The notes under the pieces: generated by a model
The model's input: only the letters and a program-made list of their open reading frames with translations
Told to the model about the DNA's origin: nothing
The model's database searches: none
Program-made: the position numbers and the translations under genes
Shown here: piece after piece, positions 32,618 to 41,979 of the stretch
Layout: each line of letters opens with the position of its first letter
Position numbering within the stretch: position 1 is the stretch's first letter
Virus record (IMG/VR): IMGVR_UViG_3300024999_000106
Span: 1 to 62,463 of that record
Direction: 5' to 3' (one strand)
DNA length: 62,463 nt
Source: a virus

Positions 32618-33619
32618 TTGGGAGTAAAATTACAGTCTACAGATATATATAAACAGAAAGTTTTTGCAAAGCGTGGTGATAAGGTTGAGATATTGAGTGA
32701 ATATCTAGGAGGTACAGAACCAATAGATTTTGTTTATCATTGTGAAAAACATGGCGATACATATAAGACTTTAAATGCTAAGAATGTATTAGCAAGTTGT
32801 TTTCAACCTTGTAAACAATGTGATATTGAATTGAAAAGTTCGAAGGGCAAAAGTAAAAACATGAATAAAGATTATCAATATAATAGACTAAAACAATTTT
32901 GTGAATCTAAAGGAGGTAAATTAATAAGTACAGTATGGACTATTGCTAAAGATACATATGAAATTCATTGCGGAAATCCTGAACATCCGAATTTCTTTAG
33001 CAATGCAGACGGAGTATTGAATAGTGCAGAAAATTGGTGTCCGTATTGCTGTGGTAGAAAAGGTAACTTTGAGAAAGAAATAACAGATATCATAAATAGT
33101 AAAAATGGCATATTGCTTACTCCTTATAAATTATCTACAGAACATGTATCTATTAAATGTAATATACATAATTATATTTGGCCTATGATGCCATTGAACA
33201 TAAAGAAAGGTAGGTGGTGTCCGGTATGTAATTTGCCATATTCAGAAAAAGTTCCTTATGACTATCTTGTAGATAATTATCCGAGTTACAATATTAGAGT
33301 ACAATATACTTTTGATGATTTGATGGGAGAAAACGGAGAACATTTAAAATATGATTTAGGAATATTAGATGATACTGATAAATTGTTAGGCATAGTAGAA
33401 ATAGATGACGATGAACATAGATACAATCATACACAACCAAGAAGAGTAAAAGCAAGAGAAAGAGATAAAACAAAGGATAAATATTGTAAAGATAACAATA
33501 TACCATTGTTTAGACTTGAATATTATAATGGTAGGAAAATGTTCAAAGATCGTGACTGGTACTATAATTACATACATAAAAATTTGAATGAGTTCCTTAA
33601 TTCTATAATTAATAAATAA
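32618..33619 (+). CDS. Zinc-ribbon / Vsr-like homing endonuclease
   Basis: Protein of 333 residues, TTG start after AGGAGG. It has repeated HCEKHG/CKQC, HCGNPEH/CPYC and CNIHN/CPVC treble-clef units, then a restriction-endonuclease-like core: YDLGILDDTDK, LGIVEIDDDEHR (acidic metal ligands plus His) and KARERDKTKDKYCKDN. The build matches the EDxHD homing family (I-Bth0305I type). It lies just before the RNA polymerase gene. Confidence 0.7.
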   Translation: MGVKLQSTDIYKQKVFAKRGDKVEILSEYLGGTEPIDFVYHCEKHGDTYKTLNAKNVLASCFQPCKQCDIELKSSKGKSKNMNKDYQYNRLKQFCESKGGKLISTVWTIAKDTYEIHCGNPEHPNFFSNADGVLNSAENWCPYCCGRKGNFEKEITDIINSKNGILLTPYKLSTEHVSIKCNIHNYIWPMMPLNIKKGRWCPVCNLPYSEKVPYDYLVDNYPSYNIRVQYTFDDLMGENGEHLKYDLGILDDTDKLLGIVEIDDDEHRYNHTQPRRVKARERDKTKDKYCKDNNIPLFRLEYYNGRKMFKDRDWYYNYIHKNLNEFLNSIINK

Positions 33620-33635
33620 TTTATTAAAAAGGAGA

Positions 33636-36263
33636 GTGGAAAATATTAGTTTAAATAAACAAATACATATTTATAGTGTCGATACGAGTTGTTTTTATAA
33701 TAAAAGAGAAATGAAGATACATAATAAATTAAACGAATTATATAGGTATAGAAATGAATTAAATTTATTAAAAACAAAATTTAAAGACAATGATATTGAA
33801 GCAAAAGAATTAGATGAATATATTGCTGATATAAATAGATCAATTAAATACAATAAAGAAGGAATATATTCTATTTTTAGTAAACATAAAGGAATTAGAA
33901 AGTTAAATACTAATTCCTTTAATGAAAAAAATATAATCTCAGTATTTGATTCTGTGCTAACTAGAACTATACAAATACCAGAAAATAATTTATCAACCGA
34001 TTTTATAATTGTTCAAACATATTTTTTTGATGTGATTGAGGATATAATCCTTGATGGGTTCATGTATAAAAAAGATAAATATGTTTGTCTTACAGCTAGT
34101 GCAGGACAAATACGAACCAAAAAGACAGTTTTTGTTAGAGAAAGGGTTTTAAATAAATATCAGAATACCCTTATGTGTGGATTAAATATTAATAAGATTA
34201 ATGAATTTGGTGGAGTAAATATTAATAAATATTTAGCGTACTTAGCTCTAAGCAATAGTGCAACAGATGCTTGGGAAGATTTTGATATTACTAAATCAAT
34301 AGTTGTTGAAGATTTTGAAACCAACATTAGCGGTTTAGTAGATATAATTAATGATAAAACATATACAATAGTAAGAGATGTAATAGCCGTACCAGTTACT
34401 CATACTGATGGGTGTGGAATTTGTTTACCAAAAGTAAGTAAGAAGAACATGATGGTCAGATTGCCGTGGATAAAAGGGTTAATTTCTCCATTTTCTTATG
34501 ATATTTTTATAAAAGAAGCAAATAAATTAAATCCAGAGAAAAATCATGGAATTGTAAAAGATATTTACAATAAAGAACATGATATTATAAAAGAAGGGAT
34601 AGAAATTATCTTTACAAAAAGTCAATTTAAGATGTGGAAATATTATAAGAGTTGGGAAGATTATATACATTATTATAATTTATATAATTGTCAAGCAGGA
34701 AAATGTAATGAGGAGGAAGACGAATTTTCAGATGCAAAAATAAATTACCAAATGTTACAAACTCTTATTGATATGTCTGATGAGGAATTAAAAACTTTAA
34801 GTGTAAAAACAATATATAATATACGTAATATTGGTAAGGATAGAAAAACAATGCTCAAGGTGTTAGGAGTAAAAAAATCTAATTTAAAGAAAAACTATTT
34901 CCAACAAGCTTTAGATGTTTATCCCGAATTATTAAATGATACATATAGCAAACAAATTTTGAGAGAAACTAAAAAGAGTATGGTTAAAGAGGCCAGAGCA
35001 GGGAAACTTGAGTTGATGTCTTCATATACATTTATTATTCCTGATTTATATGCTTTTTGTGAGAATTTATTTTTAGGAGAGAAGAAGCCAAGAGGTTTGC
35101 TAAGAGATGGAGAAGTACATTGTAAAATATATAAGGGGACAGATAAATTAGATTGTTTGAGAAGTCCACATTTATTCAGGGAACATGCTGTACGAAATAA
35201 TGTGATAGATGAAGCAAAAAACAAATGGTTTATCACAAATGGTTTATATACTAGTTGTCATGATTTAATCAGTAAAATTTTACAATTTGATGTAGATGGG
35301 GATAAAAGTCTTGTCGTAGCGGATAATAATTTAGTTGAGATATCTGAAAGAAACATGGAAGGTATAGTTCCTTTGTATTATAAGATGAAAAAAGCAGAAG
35401 CAGAATTAATAACAAATGAAAGTATATATAATGGTTTAAAAACTGCTTATACAGGTGGAAATATTGGAATGAAAAGTAATGATGTCACAAAAATATGGAA
35501 TAGTGAAAATGTCAATTCTGATGCCATAGAAGCAATTAAATTATTGTGTATGGAAAATAACTTTACAATAGATTATGCAAAAACTTTGTATAAACCAAAC
35601 AGACCGAAAAACAAAAAAGAATTAATAACCAAATACACAAAGTCAAAAACACCACATTTTTTTATTTATGCTAAAGACAAAATAAAGGATAAAGTTGAGA
35701 AAAAGAACAATAGTGTTGTGAATAGATTGGAAAAAATAATACCAAATCCAAATATTAAATTTTCTTCAACTAATATTGGGAAATTTAATTATAAGATGCT
35801 TTTAAAGAATAGGAGTATTGAATTAGATAAAACGATAATAGACAAATATATTGAATTAGATTTGAAAAAGCATTTTATAATTAATAAAAATGGTAATGAT
35901 GGGAAGATTGGAAATATTTTATATTTGTATAAACTTATCAGATATGAAATTTTAAAAATTAATGATGATATTGATTATGTTACAGATGTTCTTGTAGAAT
36001 ATTTATACAAGCACAAGGAATCTAATTATAAAACAACGCTATGGGAGTGTTTTGGAGACATTATAGTTAATAATTTGAAAAACAATATCGGTCATACGAT
36101 TATTTGTGACATTTGTGGAAAAAGAATACGTCCATCTAATCTAACTCATAAATATTGCAAGGAATGTGCAAAGGAAATTCATCAAGAACAAGAAAAGAAT
36201 AATGCTAAATTGAGAATGAGGAAGATGAGAGAGAAAAATGTTACGCAAACGGAAAATCTCTAA
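33636..36263 (+). CDS. YonO-like single-subunit RNA polymerase
   Basis: Protein of about 875 residues with the two-barrel polymerase signature DVDGD (Asp552, Asp554, Asp556), preceded by LDCLRSPHLFREHAVR, a stretch I know from YonO-like phage enzymes. YonO of SPbeta is a DNA-dependent RNA polymerase related to QDE-1, and crAss-like phages carry a virion relative. Here an extra C-terminal zinc ribbon (Cys824, Cys827, Cys841, Cys844) and a basic coiled tail follow. The annotated GTG is only 1 nt from GGAG; an in-frame ATT at 33645 has better spacing. It probably transcribes later phage genes. Confidence 0.75.
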   Translation: MENISLNKQIHIYSVDTSCFYNKREMKIHNKLNELYRYRNELNLLKTKFKDNDIEAKELDEYIADINRSIKYNKEGIYSIFSKHKGIRKLNTNSFNEKNIISVFDSVLTRTIQIPENNLSTDFIIVQTYFFDVIEDIILDGFMYKKDKYVCLTASAGQIRTKKTVFVRERVLNKYQNTLMCGLNINKINEFGGVNINKYLAYLALSNSATDAWEDFDITKSIVVEDFETNISGLVDIINDKTYTIVRDVIAVPVTHTDGCGICLPKVSKKNMMVRLPWIKGLISPFSYDIFIKEANKLNPEKNHGIVKDIYNKEHDIIKEGIEIIFTKSQFKMWKYYKSWEDYIHYYNLYNCQAGKCNEEEDEFSDAKINYQMLQTLIDMSDEELKTLSVKTIYNIRNIGKDRKTMLKVLGVKKSNLKKNYFQQALDVYPELLNDTYSKQILRETKKSMVKEARAGKLELMSSYTFIIPDLYAFCENLFLGEKKPRGLLRDGEVHCKIYKGTDKLDCLRSPHLFREHAVRNNVIDEAKNKWFITNGLYTSCHDLISKILQFDVDGDKSLVVADNNLVEISERNMEGIVPLYYKMKKAEAELITNESIYNGLKTAYTGGNIGMKSNDVTKIWNSENVNSDAIEAIKLLCMENNFTIDYAKTLYKPNRPKNKKELITKYTKSKTPHFFIYAKDKIKDKVEKKNNSVVNRLEKIIPNPNIKFSSTNIGKFNYKMLLKNRSIELDKTIIDKYIELDLKKHFIINKNGNDGKIGNILYLYKLIRYEILKINDDIDYVTDVLVEYLYKHKESNYKTTLWECFGDIIVNNLKNNIGHTIICDICGKRIRPSNLTHKYCKECAKEIHQEQEKNNAKLRMRKMREKNVTQTENL

Positions 36264-36325
36264 ACTCCTTGGTACAAGCGGATTACAGCGATTATGAAAA
36301 ACTTTATAAAACTAAATAAGTACCT

Positions 36326-36361
36326 CAAACCCGCCTGTGCCAACGGTTTGATGGGTTTTTT
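36326..36361 (+). terminator. Intrinsic terminator after RNA polymerase gene
   Basis: CAAACCC (36326-36332) pairs with GGTTTG (36345-36350) or GGGTTT, and a T6 run follows. About 60 nt after the polymerase stop. Confidence 0.65.
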
Positions 36362-36431
36362 CAATAAATGTCTATAAAGGAAATGGTCTGATATACAAAG
36401 TTAAGAGATGTCGTACCCTAATCAACGTTTT

Positions 36432-36455
36432 ATAAGATGTGGTCGATCATCTTAT
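36432..36455. repeat. Operator-like inverted repeat
   Basis: ATAAGATG (36432-36439) and CATCTTAT (36448-36455), perfect 8-bp arms 8 nt apart, ahead of the 85-residue gene. Spacing fits a dimeric repressor site. Confidence 0.45.
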
Positions 36456-36524
36456 ATAATGTAACAAACAAAAACAAAAACAACAAATAAACTCCAAACT
36501 AAAAGGAGCATCAATAACAAAACA

Positions 36525-36782
36525 TTGGAAAAAATCACAAAACAAGAAGCACAGTACCTAATCTCTAAAAACATCATTAAGCAAACACACGGCAACTATG
36601 GAGATAATCTAGTAGTAATAGGAAAATTCAGTAGCGGTAGACGTAAGCAACGCTATATTACAGATCCATACTATAATTATTTGCTCAGATTAAAGTTAAA
36701 TGATAAAAATAAACAGACTATTAATGATGTAAAAGATAATCAGAAGTATTTGTTTATGGATGATATGGATAGTATCTCATGA
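36525..36782 (+). CDS. Hypothetical protein (85 aa)
   Basis: TTG start (MEKITKQEAQYLISKN) with AAAAGGAG about 16 nt upstream, a long spacing. Basic central part (SSGRRKQRYITD). No family recognised. Lies just before the PhoH gene. Confidence 0.6.
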   Translation: MEKITKQEAQYLISKNIIKQTHGNYGDNLVVIGKFSSGRRKQRYITDPYYNYLLRLKLNDKNKQTINDVKDNQKYLFMDDMDSIS

Positions 36783-36821
36783 TAAATCACAGTAAAATAA
36801 ATAGTAGAGGATTGGTTTATA

Positions 36822-38114
36822 TTGCCCGATAAACCATATATAAATTCAAAAGTATTTGTTGATACTAACGTCTTGTTAAAACCAAGTTTTCACCCAGATA
36901 ATTATCTTCAAGTGGCAACAAGTATAACTACAATTGAAGAAATTGATAATCTCAAAACTAAACCTGATATTGGTTATTATGCTAGAGATGCAACAAAGAA
37001 AATTAAAAATGCTACAAATGTAGATGTTGTATTAGATTATGATTTCTCGTTTGAAAATAGATTTCTGCAAAATAAGAATGATAACTGGATATTAGGTTTT
37101 GCTTACCAAGTATGGAAAAATGATAATGAATTTGTATTTCTTACAGATGATTTTTGTTTGTACATTAAGGCAAAAGCATTTAATATTCCATGTGATTTGT
37201 TTGAGTTTAAGGAAATTGAAGATGATTATTATAAAGGATATAGAGAAGTAATATTATCAGACAATGAATTAGCTTTATTCTATGAAAATCCATCTAATTG
37301 TTTTGATTTATTAAATAATGAATATCTCATTATAAAAAATGAAGATGGTGAAATAATTGATAAACAAAGATGGAATGGAACTGAGTTTTTTGATTTAGTT
37401 GATATTACAATTATGCCTAAAATTCCATTCTCTTATAAAAGTAAGAAACCTAAATATGAAAAGTTTGAAAAACAACCTGATTCTTTTTCTTTTACTGGAA
37501 AATTGAAACCTAGAAATTTACAACAAGAAATAGCTTTAGATTTATTTCAGAATAAACTAATTACCTGTAAGGCAATTTTCGGAAAATATGGTTCAGGCAA
37601 AGACCTGATTATGGCTACCAATGCTATTTCTATGGTAAAACAGGGGATTTTTGATAAAATAGTATTTGTGAGAAATATGTATGAAGTTTCCAATACAAAA
37701 TCAATCGGATATCTTAAAGGTTCTGAATTTGAGAAAATGTTGCCATATGTCATGCCCTTAGCAGATCATGTTGGAGGAATAGAAGGTTTAATCAAACTAA
37801 TTGATGAAGGAATAATTGAACTTCAACAATTAGCAACTATTAGAGGAAGAGATTTAAAACGTAGTCTAGTGTATGTTACAGAAGGTGAAAATCTTACCAA
37901 ACAACATATACAATTACTTCTTGGTAGACTTGCAGAAGGTTCTGCATTATGGATTAATGGGGATTTTAAACAAGTTGATGATACTTTATTTGAGAGAAAT
38001 TCAGGATTAAAGAAAATGATAAATAGTTTAAAAGGCAATGAATTGTTTGGATGTATAGAATTATGCACCACAGAGAGAAGTAAAACTGCGCAATTAGCAG
38101 ATTTGTTAGATTAA
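36822..38114 (+). CDS. PIN-PhoH fusion protein
   Basis: Protein of 430 residues, TTG start. Residues 1-130 are a PIN domain: VDTNVLL with the first acidic residue, EEID, and FLTDD near 110, the metal site of a ribonuclease. Residues 220-430 are PhoH: Walker A GKYGSGKD at 254-261, VFVRNMYEVSN, and a glutamate-containing Walker B VYVTEGEN. PhoH2-type proteins act as ATP-dependent RNA helicase plus RNase. In phages PhoH is common and probably alters host RNA; its exact role is open. Confidence 0.85.
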   Translation: MPDKPYINSKVFVDTNVLLKPSFHPDNYLQVATSITTIEEIDNLKTKPDIGYYARDATKKIKNATNVDVVLDYDFSFENRFLQNKNDNWILGFAYQVWKNDNEFVFLTDDFCLYIKAKAFNIPCDLFEFKEIEDDYYKGYREVILSDNELALFYENPSNCFDLLNNEYLIIKNEDGEIIDKQRWNGTEFFDLVDITIMPKIPFSYKSKKPKYEKFEKQPDSFSFTGKLKPRNLQQEIALDLFQNKLITCKAIFGKYGSGKDLIMATNAISMVKQGIFDKIVFVRNMYEVSNTKSIGYLKGSEFEKMLPYVMPLADHVGGIEGLIKLIDEGIIELQQLATIRGRDLKRSLVYVTEGENLTKQHIQLLLGRLAEGSALWINGDFKQVDDTLFERNSGLKKMINSLKGNELFGCIELCTTERSKTAQLADLLD

Positions 38115-38127
38115 TAAATAATAATAT

Positions 38128-38195
38128 CACAGATACTCCTTCAGACTGTTTCTCTGTGTGGAGTTGGGAATAGTATGTTTCACTATTTTCTCTTT
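38128..38195 (+). terminator. Pseudoknot-like structure plus intrinsic terminator
   Basis: CACAGA (38128-38133) pairs with TCTGTG (38153-38158) while ACTCC (38135-38139) pairs with GGAGT (38160-38164), so the helices interleave. Then AATAGT (38169-38174) / ACTATT (38182-38187) with a TTCTCTTTT tail forms a terminator for the PhoH transcript. Confidence 0.6.
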
Positions 38196-38247
38196 TATAT
38201 TAATTCAAGGAGGGAAGATTATTTAATGGATTTTGGTTAGCGGAAAT

Positions 38248-38302
38248 TAAACAATACTTAAAATATAATATAAACAATACTTAAAATATAATATAAACAA
38301 TA
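38248..38302. repeat. 23-bp tandem repeat, 2.3 copies
   Basis: A 23-nt AT-rich unit beginning TAAACAATACTTAAAA starts at 38248, 38271 and partially at 38294. It follows AAGGAGGG with a 4-codon frame (MDFG, about 38226), and precedes the HU gene. The mini-frame may be a leader peptide or a gene stump. Confidence 0.6.
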
Positions 38303-38369
38303 ATAAAAACACAGGTCTGGCATCAAAGATGTGCAGATACTATTAAAAAAATAAAAGGGGATAATAATT

Positions 38370-38648
38370 TTGAATAAAATGGAATTAATTTCGGCAGTAG
38401 CAATTAAGGGTGAAATGTCCAAAAAGGCAGCAGAGCAAGCAATTGTAGCAGTATTTGAAGTAATTGAGGAAACTCTTGCACGAGGAGAAAAAGTATCATT
38501 GGTGAATTTCGGAACATTTGAAGTAAAAGATCGAGCACAACGACAAGGAAGAAATCCTAAAACTCAAGAAGTTATTACTATTCCTGCAACAAAATCTCCA
38601 GCATTTAAGGCAGGTAAAGGTTTGAAGGATAAAATCAAGGGAATCTAA
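38370..38648 (+). CDS. hup: HU-family DNA-binding protein
   Basis: Protein of 92 residues, TTG start (MNKMELISAVAIKGEM). Complete HU signature: GEKVSLVNFGTFEVKDRAQRQGRNPKT with the DNA-bending beta arm, and the C-terminal PAFKAGKGLKDKIKG. It binds and bends DNA as a dimer. SPbeta encodes an HU homologue (YonN) close to its RNA polymerase, and the same adjacency is seen here. Confidence 0.95.
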   Translation: MNKMELISAVAIKGEMSKKAAEQAIVAVFEVIEETLARGEKVSLVNFGTFEVKDRAQRQGRNPKTQEVITIPATKSPAFKAGKGLKDKIKGI

Positions 38649-38661
38649 AAATAATCAATTT

Positions 38662-38800
38662 TGTGCTACTACAGTAAGTCCTTATATTTAATAGATATCT
38701 TTAAATAAAGGCAAAAGTAGCACACTCACAATAAAGTCGGAATGGAGACTTTAAACCCATCTCCATAAGTCGGGATGAAGACCTAAAACTCATCTTAGTA
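38662..38800 (+). ncRNA. Structured leader: inverted repeat and tandem hairpins
   Basis: TGTGCTACT (38662-38670) pairs with AGTAGCACA (38716-38724). Two tandem units follow, each beginning AAGTCGG, with internal stems ATGGAG/CTCCAT and GATGA/TCATC. They end before AAAAAGGTGG of the YonK-like gene. Could be a leader switch or processed RNA. Confidence 0.4.
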
Positions 38801-38831
38801 AAAATAAAATAAAAAGGTGGCAAACAAATAT

Positions 38832-39032
38832 ATGTCAGTAAAAACAGAAAAAGTAGAGAGTGTTAAATTTAGTGCAAAAGGAATTCTAACAATCGTCAAT
38901 ACAACTGGTTTCTCTATAGAAGATGAGAAAACAGGAGAAGTCGAAATATTGTCTATGGATGACATTAAAACATTAATTGGTAAATCTGTAACAATTGCAT
39001 TTGCAAATAAAGAAAGTATTGAAGAAGATTAG
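38832..39032 (+). CDS. YonK-like protein (66 aa)
   Basis: ATG at 38832 (MSVKTEKVESVKFSAKG) after AAAAAGGTGG; the GTG 5 codons earlier overlaps that site. Content VKFSAKGILTIVNT ... GKSVTIAFANKE resembles SPbeta YonK: short strands, an acidic helix, a final strand. In SPbeta yonK lies next to the HU gene yonN, as here. Function unknown. Confidence 0.55.
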   Translation: MSVKTEKVESVKFSAKGILTIVNTTGFSIEDEKTGEVEILSMDDIKTLIGKSVTIAFANKESIEED

Positions 39033-39405
39033 TTTCTAATAGATATTAATTTCTTTATAATAAATATTACAGAGTAAGATAAAAAGTGTTATGACTAGAA
39101 GGTTTTGATGCCTAATTATATTAATTAATAATAACATAATCCATCTCACTTGACTACTATCTAACTTAAAGAAATGGTGGGACATCGTTACCTTTAGGAT
39201 TGAGAGTCGAGTTTTATAAAAATAGCATAATGGATTTTATGATAAGAGATGGAATTTTGTTTAATATTATTATTAATTTTATGAAGGAATTGTAGAAGAT
39301 TTATCTTCCTCGAATTATAACTAATTCGGTTTCAAGTGCAATTTCTTCATAATAAAAAATAATCTATCAAACAAATAAATACAAATTGAAAGAAGGAAAT
39401 AATAA
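39033..39405. other. 373-nt gene-free stretch, possible structured RNA
   Basis: No frame with a binding site until 39406. AATCCATCTC near 39138 can pair with GAGATGGAATT near 39245, closing about 100 nt that includes GGTGGGACATCG and GAGAGTCGAG. No RNA family recognised. Confidence 0.35.
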
Positions 39406-40089
39406 ATGTCTAATTCACAAAACACTAATACATCAATCTCACTAAAGGAATCATTTAGAATCCTAAATATCCTTGATCAACATACATCTTCTCTTCTATC
39501 TTATATTTCAAACAAATCAAATTCATTAAAAGTGGAAGAAATCCATTTAAAGTCAAAGGTAACAGAAAATCCAGATGAAACAATCGACCAAACTACAGAA
39601 CGTCAATACAATTGTTCTGTAACTGATATTTCATTTCTAATTTCTCAATTAATAGATGAGAAACTTGTCTTATCCCTCGCTATAGAAAAAGCTAAAAAGA
39701 ATCTATTTCTTGATTGGAAAGAAAATGGTGAGAACTTAATAACATTAGATACTGGAATTTTATATGCTAAAAAGAGTAGAGAATTATCCAATAGTCTTAA
39801 ATATTTATTGGATTTAAAACCATCGGAAGCAAAGTCATTTGGGAAAGACTATATTTTCAATATGGAGAAAAATCAGGTTGAATATAAATATCCAATTGAG
39901 AAAAAGACATCTTTAGATTTTGATAGAAATGAGATTAATTCTTTATACAAGCAACTTTTAAATCGCTCAAATACTTTATCAACTCAGATAGAGGGAGCAA
40001 TGTTAAAAGAAATCGTAGAGTTTGCACCTATTTATGACATATTATCATCTACATCGGAAATTGTTGAAGAATATTTATCTAATAATTAA
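39406..40089 (+). CDS. Hypothetical helical protein (227 aa)
   Basis: Starts MSNSQNTNTSISLKESF after AAGGAA. Long amphipathic helices dominate (DISFLISQLIDEKLVLSLAIEKAKKN; EINSLYKQLLNRSNTLSTQIEG), suggesting a coiled-coil or helical-bundle protein. No enzyme motif or cysteine cluster. Unknown family. Confidence 0.65.
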   Translation: MSNSQNTNTSISLKESFRILNILDQHTSSLLSYISNKSNSLKVEEIHLKSKVTENPDETIDQTTERQYNCSVTDISFLISQLIDEKLVLSLAIEKAKKNLFLDWKENGENLITLDTGILYAKKSRELSNSLKYLLDLKPSEAKSFGKDYIFNMEKNQVEYKYPIEKKTSLDFDRNEINSLYKQLLNRSNTLSTQIEGAMLKEIVEFAPIYDILSSTSEIVEEYLSNN

Positions 40090-41070
40090 TATTTATTTAA
40101 CAATAATTAACTATGACAATAATAAGGGGATTACCTAACCACAGTCTCCTTATTAAAACAAACTAACCAGAAGCAAAGCAAGATATAGACTATTTATCCA
40201 AACATCTGAAATTAGATGTTAAATCTTATTTCAAAATTAAAGCTAAAATAATGCAAGATTGTGTAGATTTACTTTACATAACTGGAAACATGAAGAACAA
40301 GCAAGTTTTACTTTGATAGTAAAATAATAAATCGCTAATCATTTTCGTAAAACGTAAAATCATTATTCACAAATTCGATATGACATTATTCATTATAAAG
40401 CAAATACGATAATCGTTTCGCTAATCACTCTATGAATAAATTTTAGGATTAAATTCTAAAGAACAAATAATAAAGAAATTATAGTATTTTAAAAATACTC
40501 TCTTAGAAATAAGAGGATAGTGATTTTAATAATAAATACAACTCAATTACTCATAAAATAGTCCTATTTTGCTTGCTTTTTGGTTAGATATATTTTCAAT
40601 TAATGGATACATTGAAGAAATACGAAAAGTTATGACTCAATGTTGAAATAGTAGGAGAACTACTAAAAGTTATTTTCCTGCAAGAATTCAAATAAGGCAA
40701 CTGCAATAACACATAGTGGTTGCCTTCATACATTACGACAAACAGGGAGCAAATGACCGTCTCCCTTACATATCAATATGGAAGTAGTTTCGTAAACTGA
40801 CTTCATCGAGGCACATGGTAAATATCCTCTAATAATACTGATTAGTCCTTTATGGACTTCACGTTGACTACGTGGTAACTGATTTGGCATTACGCCAGTG
40901 GTTTGCTCATTTATCCATTTAAAAAATGAGTATATTATACTAAATAGGTTTTGCCGTATAACCTAGATAAAAACGGCATTAACAATCAAAGAAAAACTGT
41001 ATTTTATTGGAGGAGTCGATATTCTCTTACTGTAGAGTCGATGAAATTTAAAAAGGAGATGGTTAGATTA
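40090..41070. other. Long gene-free stretch (about 980 nt) with many RNA hairpins
   Basis: After a possible gene remnant (40167-40316) the segment 40640-40980 holds a series of plus-strand hairpins: AAGGCAAC/GTTGCCTT, GGGAG/CTCCC, GAAGT..GTTT/AAAC..ACTTC, AGTCC/GGACT, CACGT/ACGTG, TGGC/GCCA, CTCATTT/AAATGAG. AGGTT (40946), GCCGT (40953), AACCT (40960) and ACGGC (40973) interleave as a pseudoknot. It lies directly upstream of an HNH gene. I could not find convincing group I or II intron core motifs. Confidence 0.5.
40167..40316 (+). pseudogene. Possible gene remnant (49 codons, no start)
   Basis: Open frame right after a TAA reading PEAKQDIDYLSKHLKLDV and ending NMKNKQVLL at TGA. Composition is protein-like, but no start codon or binding site is present. 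Could be the tail of a lost gene. Confidence 0.35.
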
Positions 41071-41754
41071 TTGTTAAATACTAAAAATAACATTGGCATA
41101 ATTAAAGTTGATGATAATCACAAAAATATTGTTTATGAAATCAAAGATAATGGATGTCATGAAATAATAAGTCATGCTTCAAGTGGCAATAGTGGATATT
41201 TCAAAATTAAAATCAATGGTAAGGCGTATGATATACATAGATGGTATTATATTAAAATACATCCTGAAATTGATATGACAAATTTGGATGTCAGACATAA
41301 ATGTGATAATAGACAATGTATTAATCCAGATCATTTAGAACATGGTACTAGAAAAGAAAATGTTAATGATATGTTGATAAGAAATAGACAATATTCCGAG
41401 TTGTCTGAACAAGAAGTTTTTGACATTATTAATAAATATAACACAGGAATTTATAATTATGCTGATTTATCTAAAATTTATGGAGTAGTAAGTAACACAA
41501 TCAGACATATTTGTATGGGGAAAACTTGGAAGCATTTAACAGGAATTAAATTGGATGATTATCAATCAATACATAATAAATCAGAAAAACAATCTGACGA
41601 AAAATATATTTATTGGGATAAGATTAATTATAGATGGAGGGTAGTTATCTTAGTGAATGGAAATAAAATAAATATAGGACGATTTAAAGATTTGAGAGAA
41701 GCAATTACAGAAAGAGATAAAGGTTTGCTTAGATATAACAATATCATATTATAA
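41071..41754 (+). CDS. HNH homing endonuclease with AP2 domain
   Basis: The TTG at 41071 has AAAAAGGAG 12 nt upstream; 40 extra residues of the longer frame overlap the RNA pseudoknot and are doubtful. HNH core: IHRWYYIKIHP, then DVRHKCDNRQCINPDHLEHGT (His-Cys-Cys-His, read as two parts VRHKCDN and CINPDHLEHG). A helix-turn-helix follows (YADLSKIYGVVSNTIRHIC). The C-terminus WRVVILVNGNKINIGRFKD is an AP2 DNA-binding domain. Free-standing homing nuclease. Confidence 0.8.
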   Translation: MLNTKNNIGIIKVDDNHKNIVYEIKDNGCHEIISHASSGNSGYFKIKINGKAYDIHRWYYIKIHPEIDMTNLDVRHKCDNRQCINPDHLEHGTRKENVNDMLIRNRQYSELSEQEVFDIINKYNTGIYNYADLSKIYGVVSNTIRHICMGKTWKHLTGIKLDDYQSIHNKSEKQSDEKYIYWDKINYRWRVVILVNGNKINIGRFKDLREAITERDKGLLRYNNIIL

Positions 41755-41789
41755 TTTATTCTCTACAAGGAGGATTAAACAATAATAAA

Positions 41790-41930
41790 ATGAAAGAAAC
41801 TAATATTATAGATTCAATTAATGAAGATACATTATGCCCTGTATGCTTCAAAAATAGGTTCTGGTTAAAGTTTTATTGTGGTAAGACAATATTATGGTGT
41901 GCTGATTGTGGTTATTTTATAATAATTTGA
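41790..41930 (+). CDS. Zinc-ribbon protein (46 aa)
   Basis: Starts MKETNIIDSINEDTLCPVC; CPVC and CADC are 18 residues apart and form a zinc ribbon. AAGGAGG lies 16 nt before the ATG, rather far. Function unknown. Confidence 0.55.
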   Translation: MKETNIIDSINEDTLCPVCFKNRFWLKFYCGKTILWCADCGYFIII

Positions 41931-41979
41931 TTTACAATATATAAATAATATTTTATAAATAACTATGAGGAGGAATATA

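Noticed and set aside
37547-38071. Minus-strand frames inside the PhoH gene
   Set aside because: Shadows of a well-supported PIN-PhoH gene without ribosome binding sites.
40090-41070. Group I or group II intron around the HNH gene
   Set aside because: AAGATATAGAC-like and ATAGTCC-like words occur, but no consistent P3-P7 core or domain V was found and flanking genes are not split halves of one protein.
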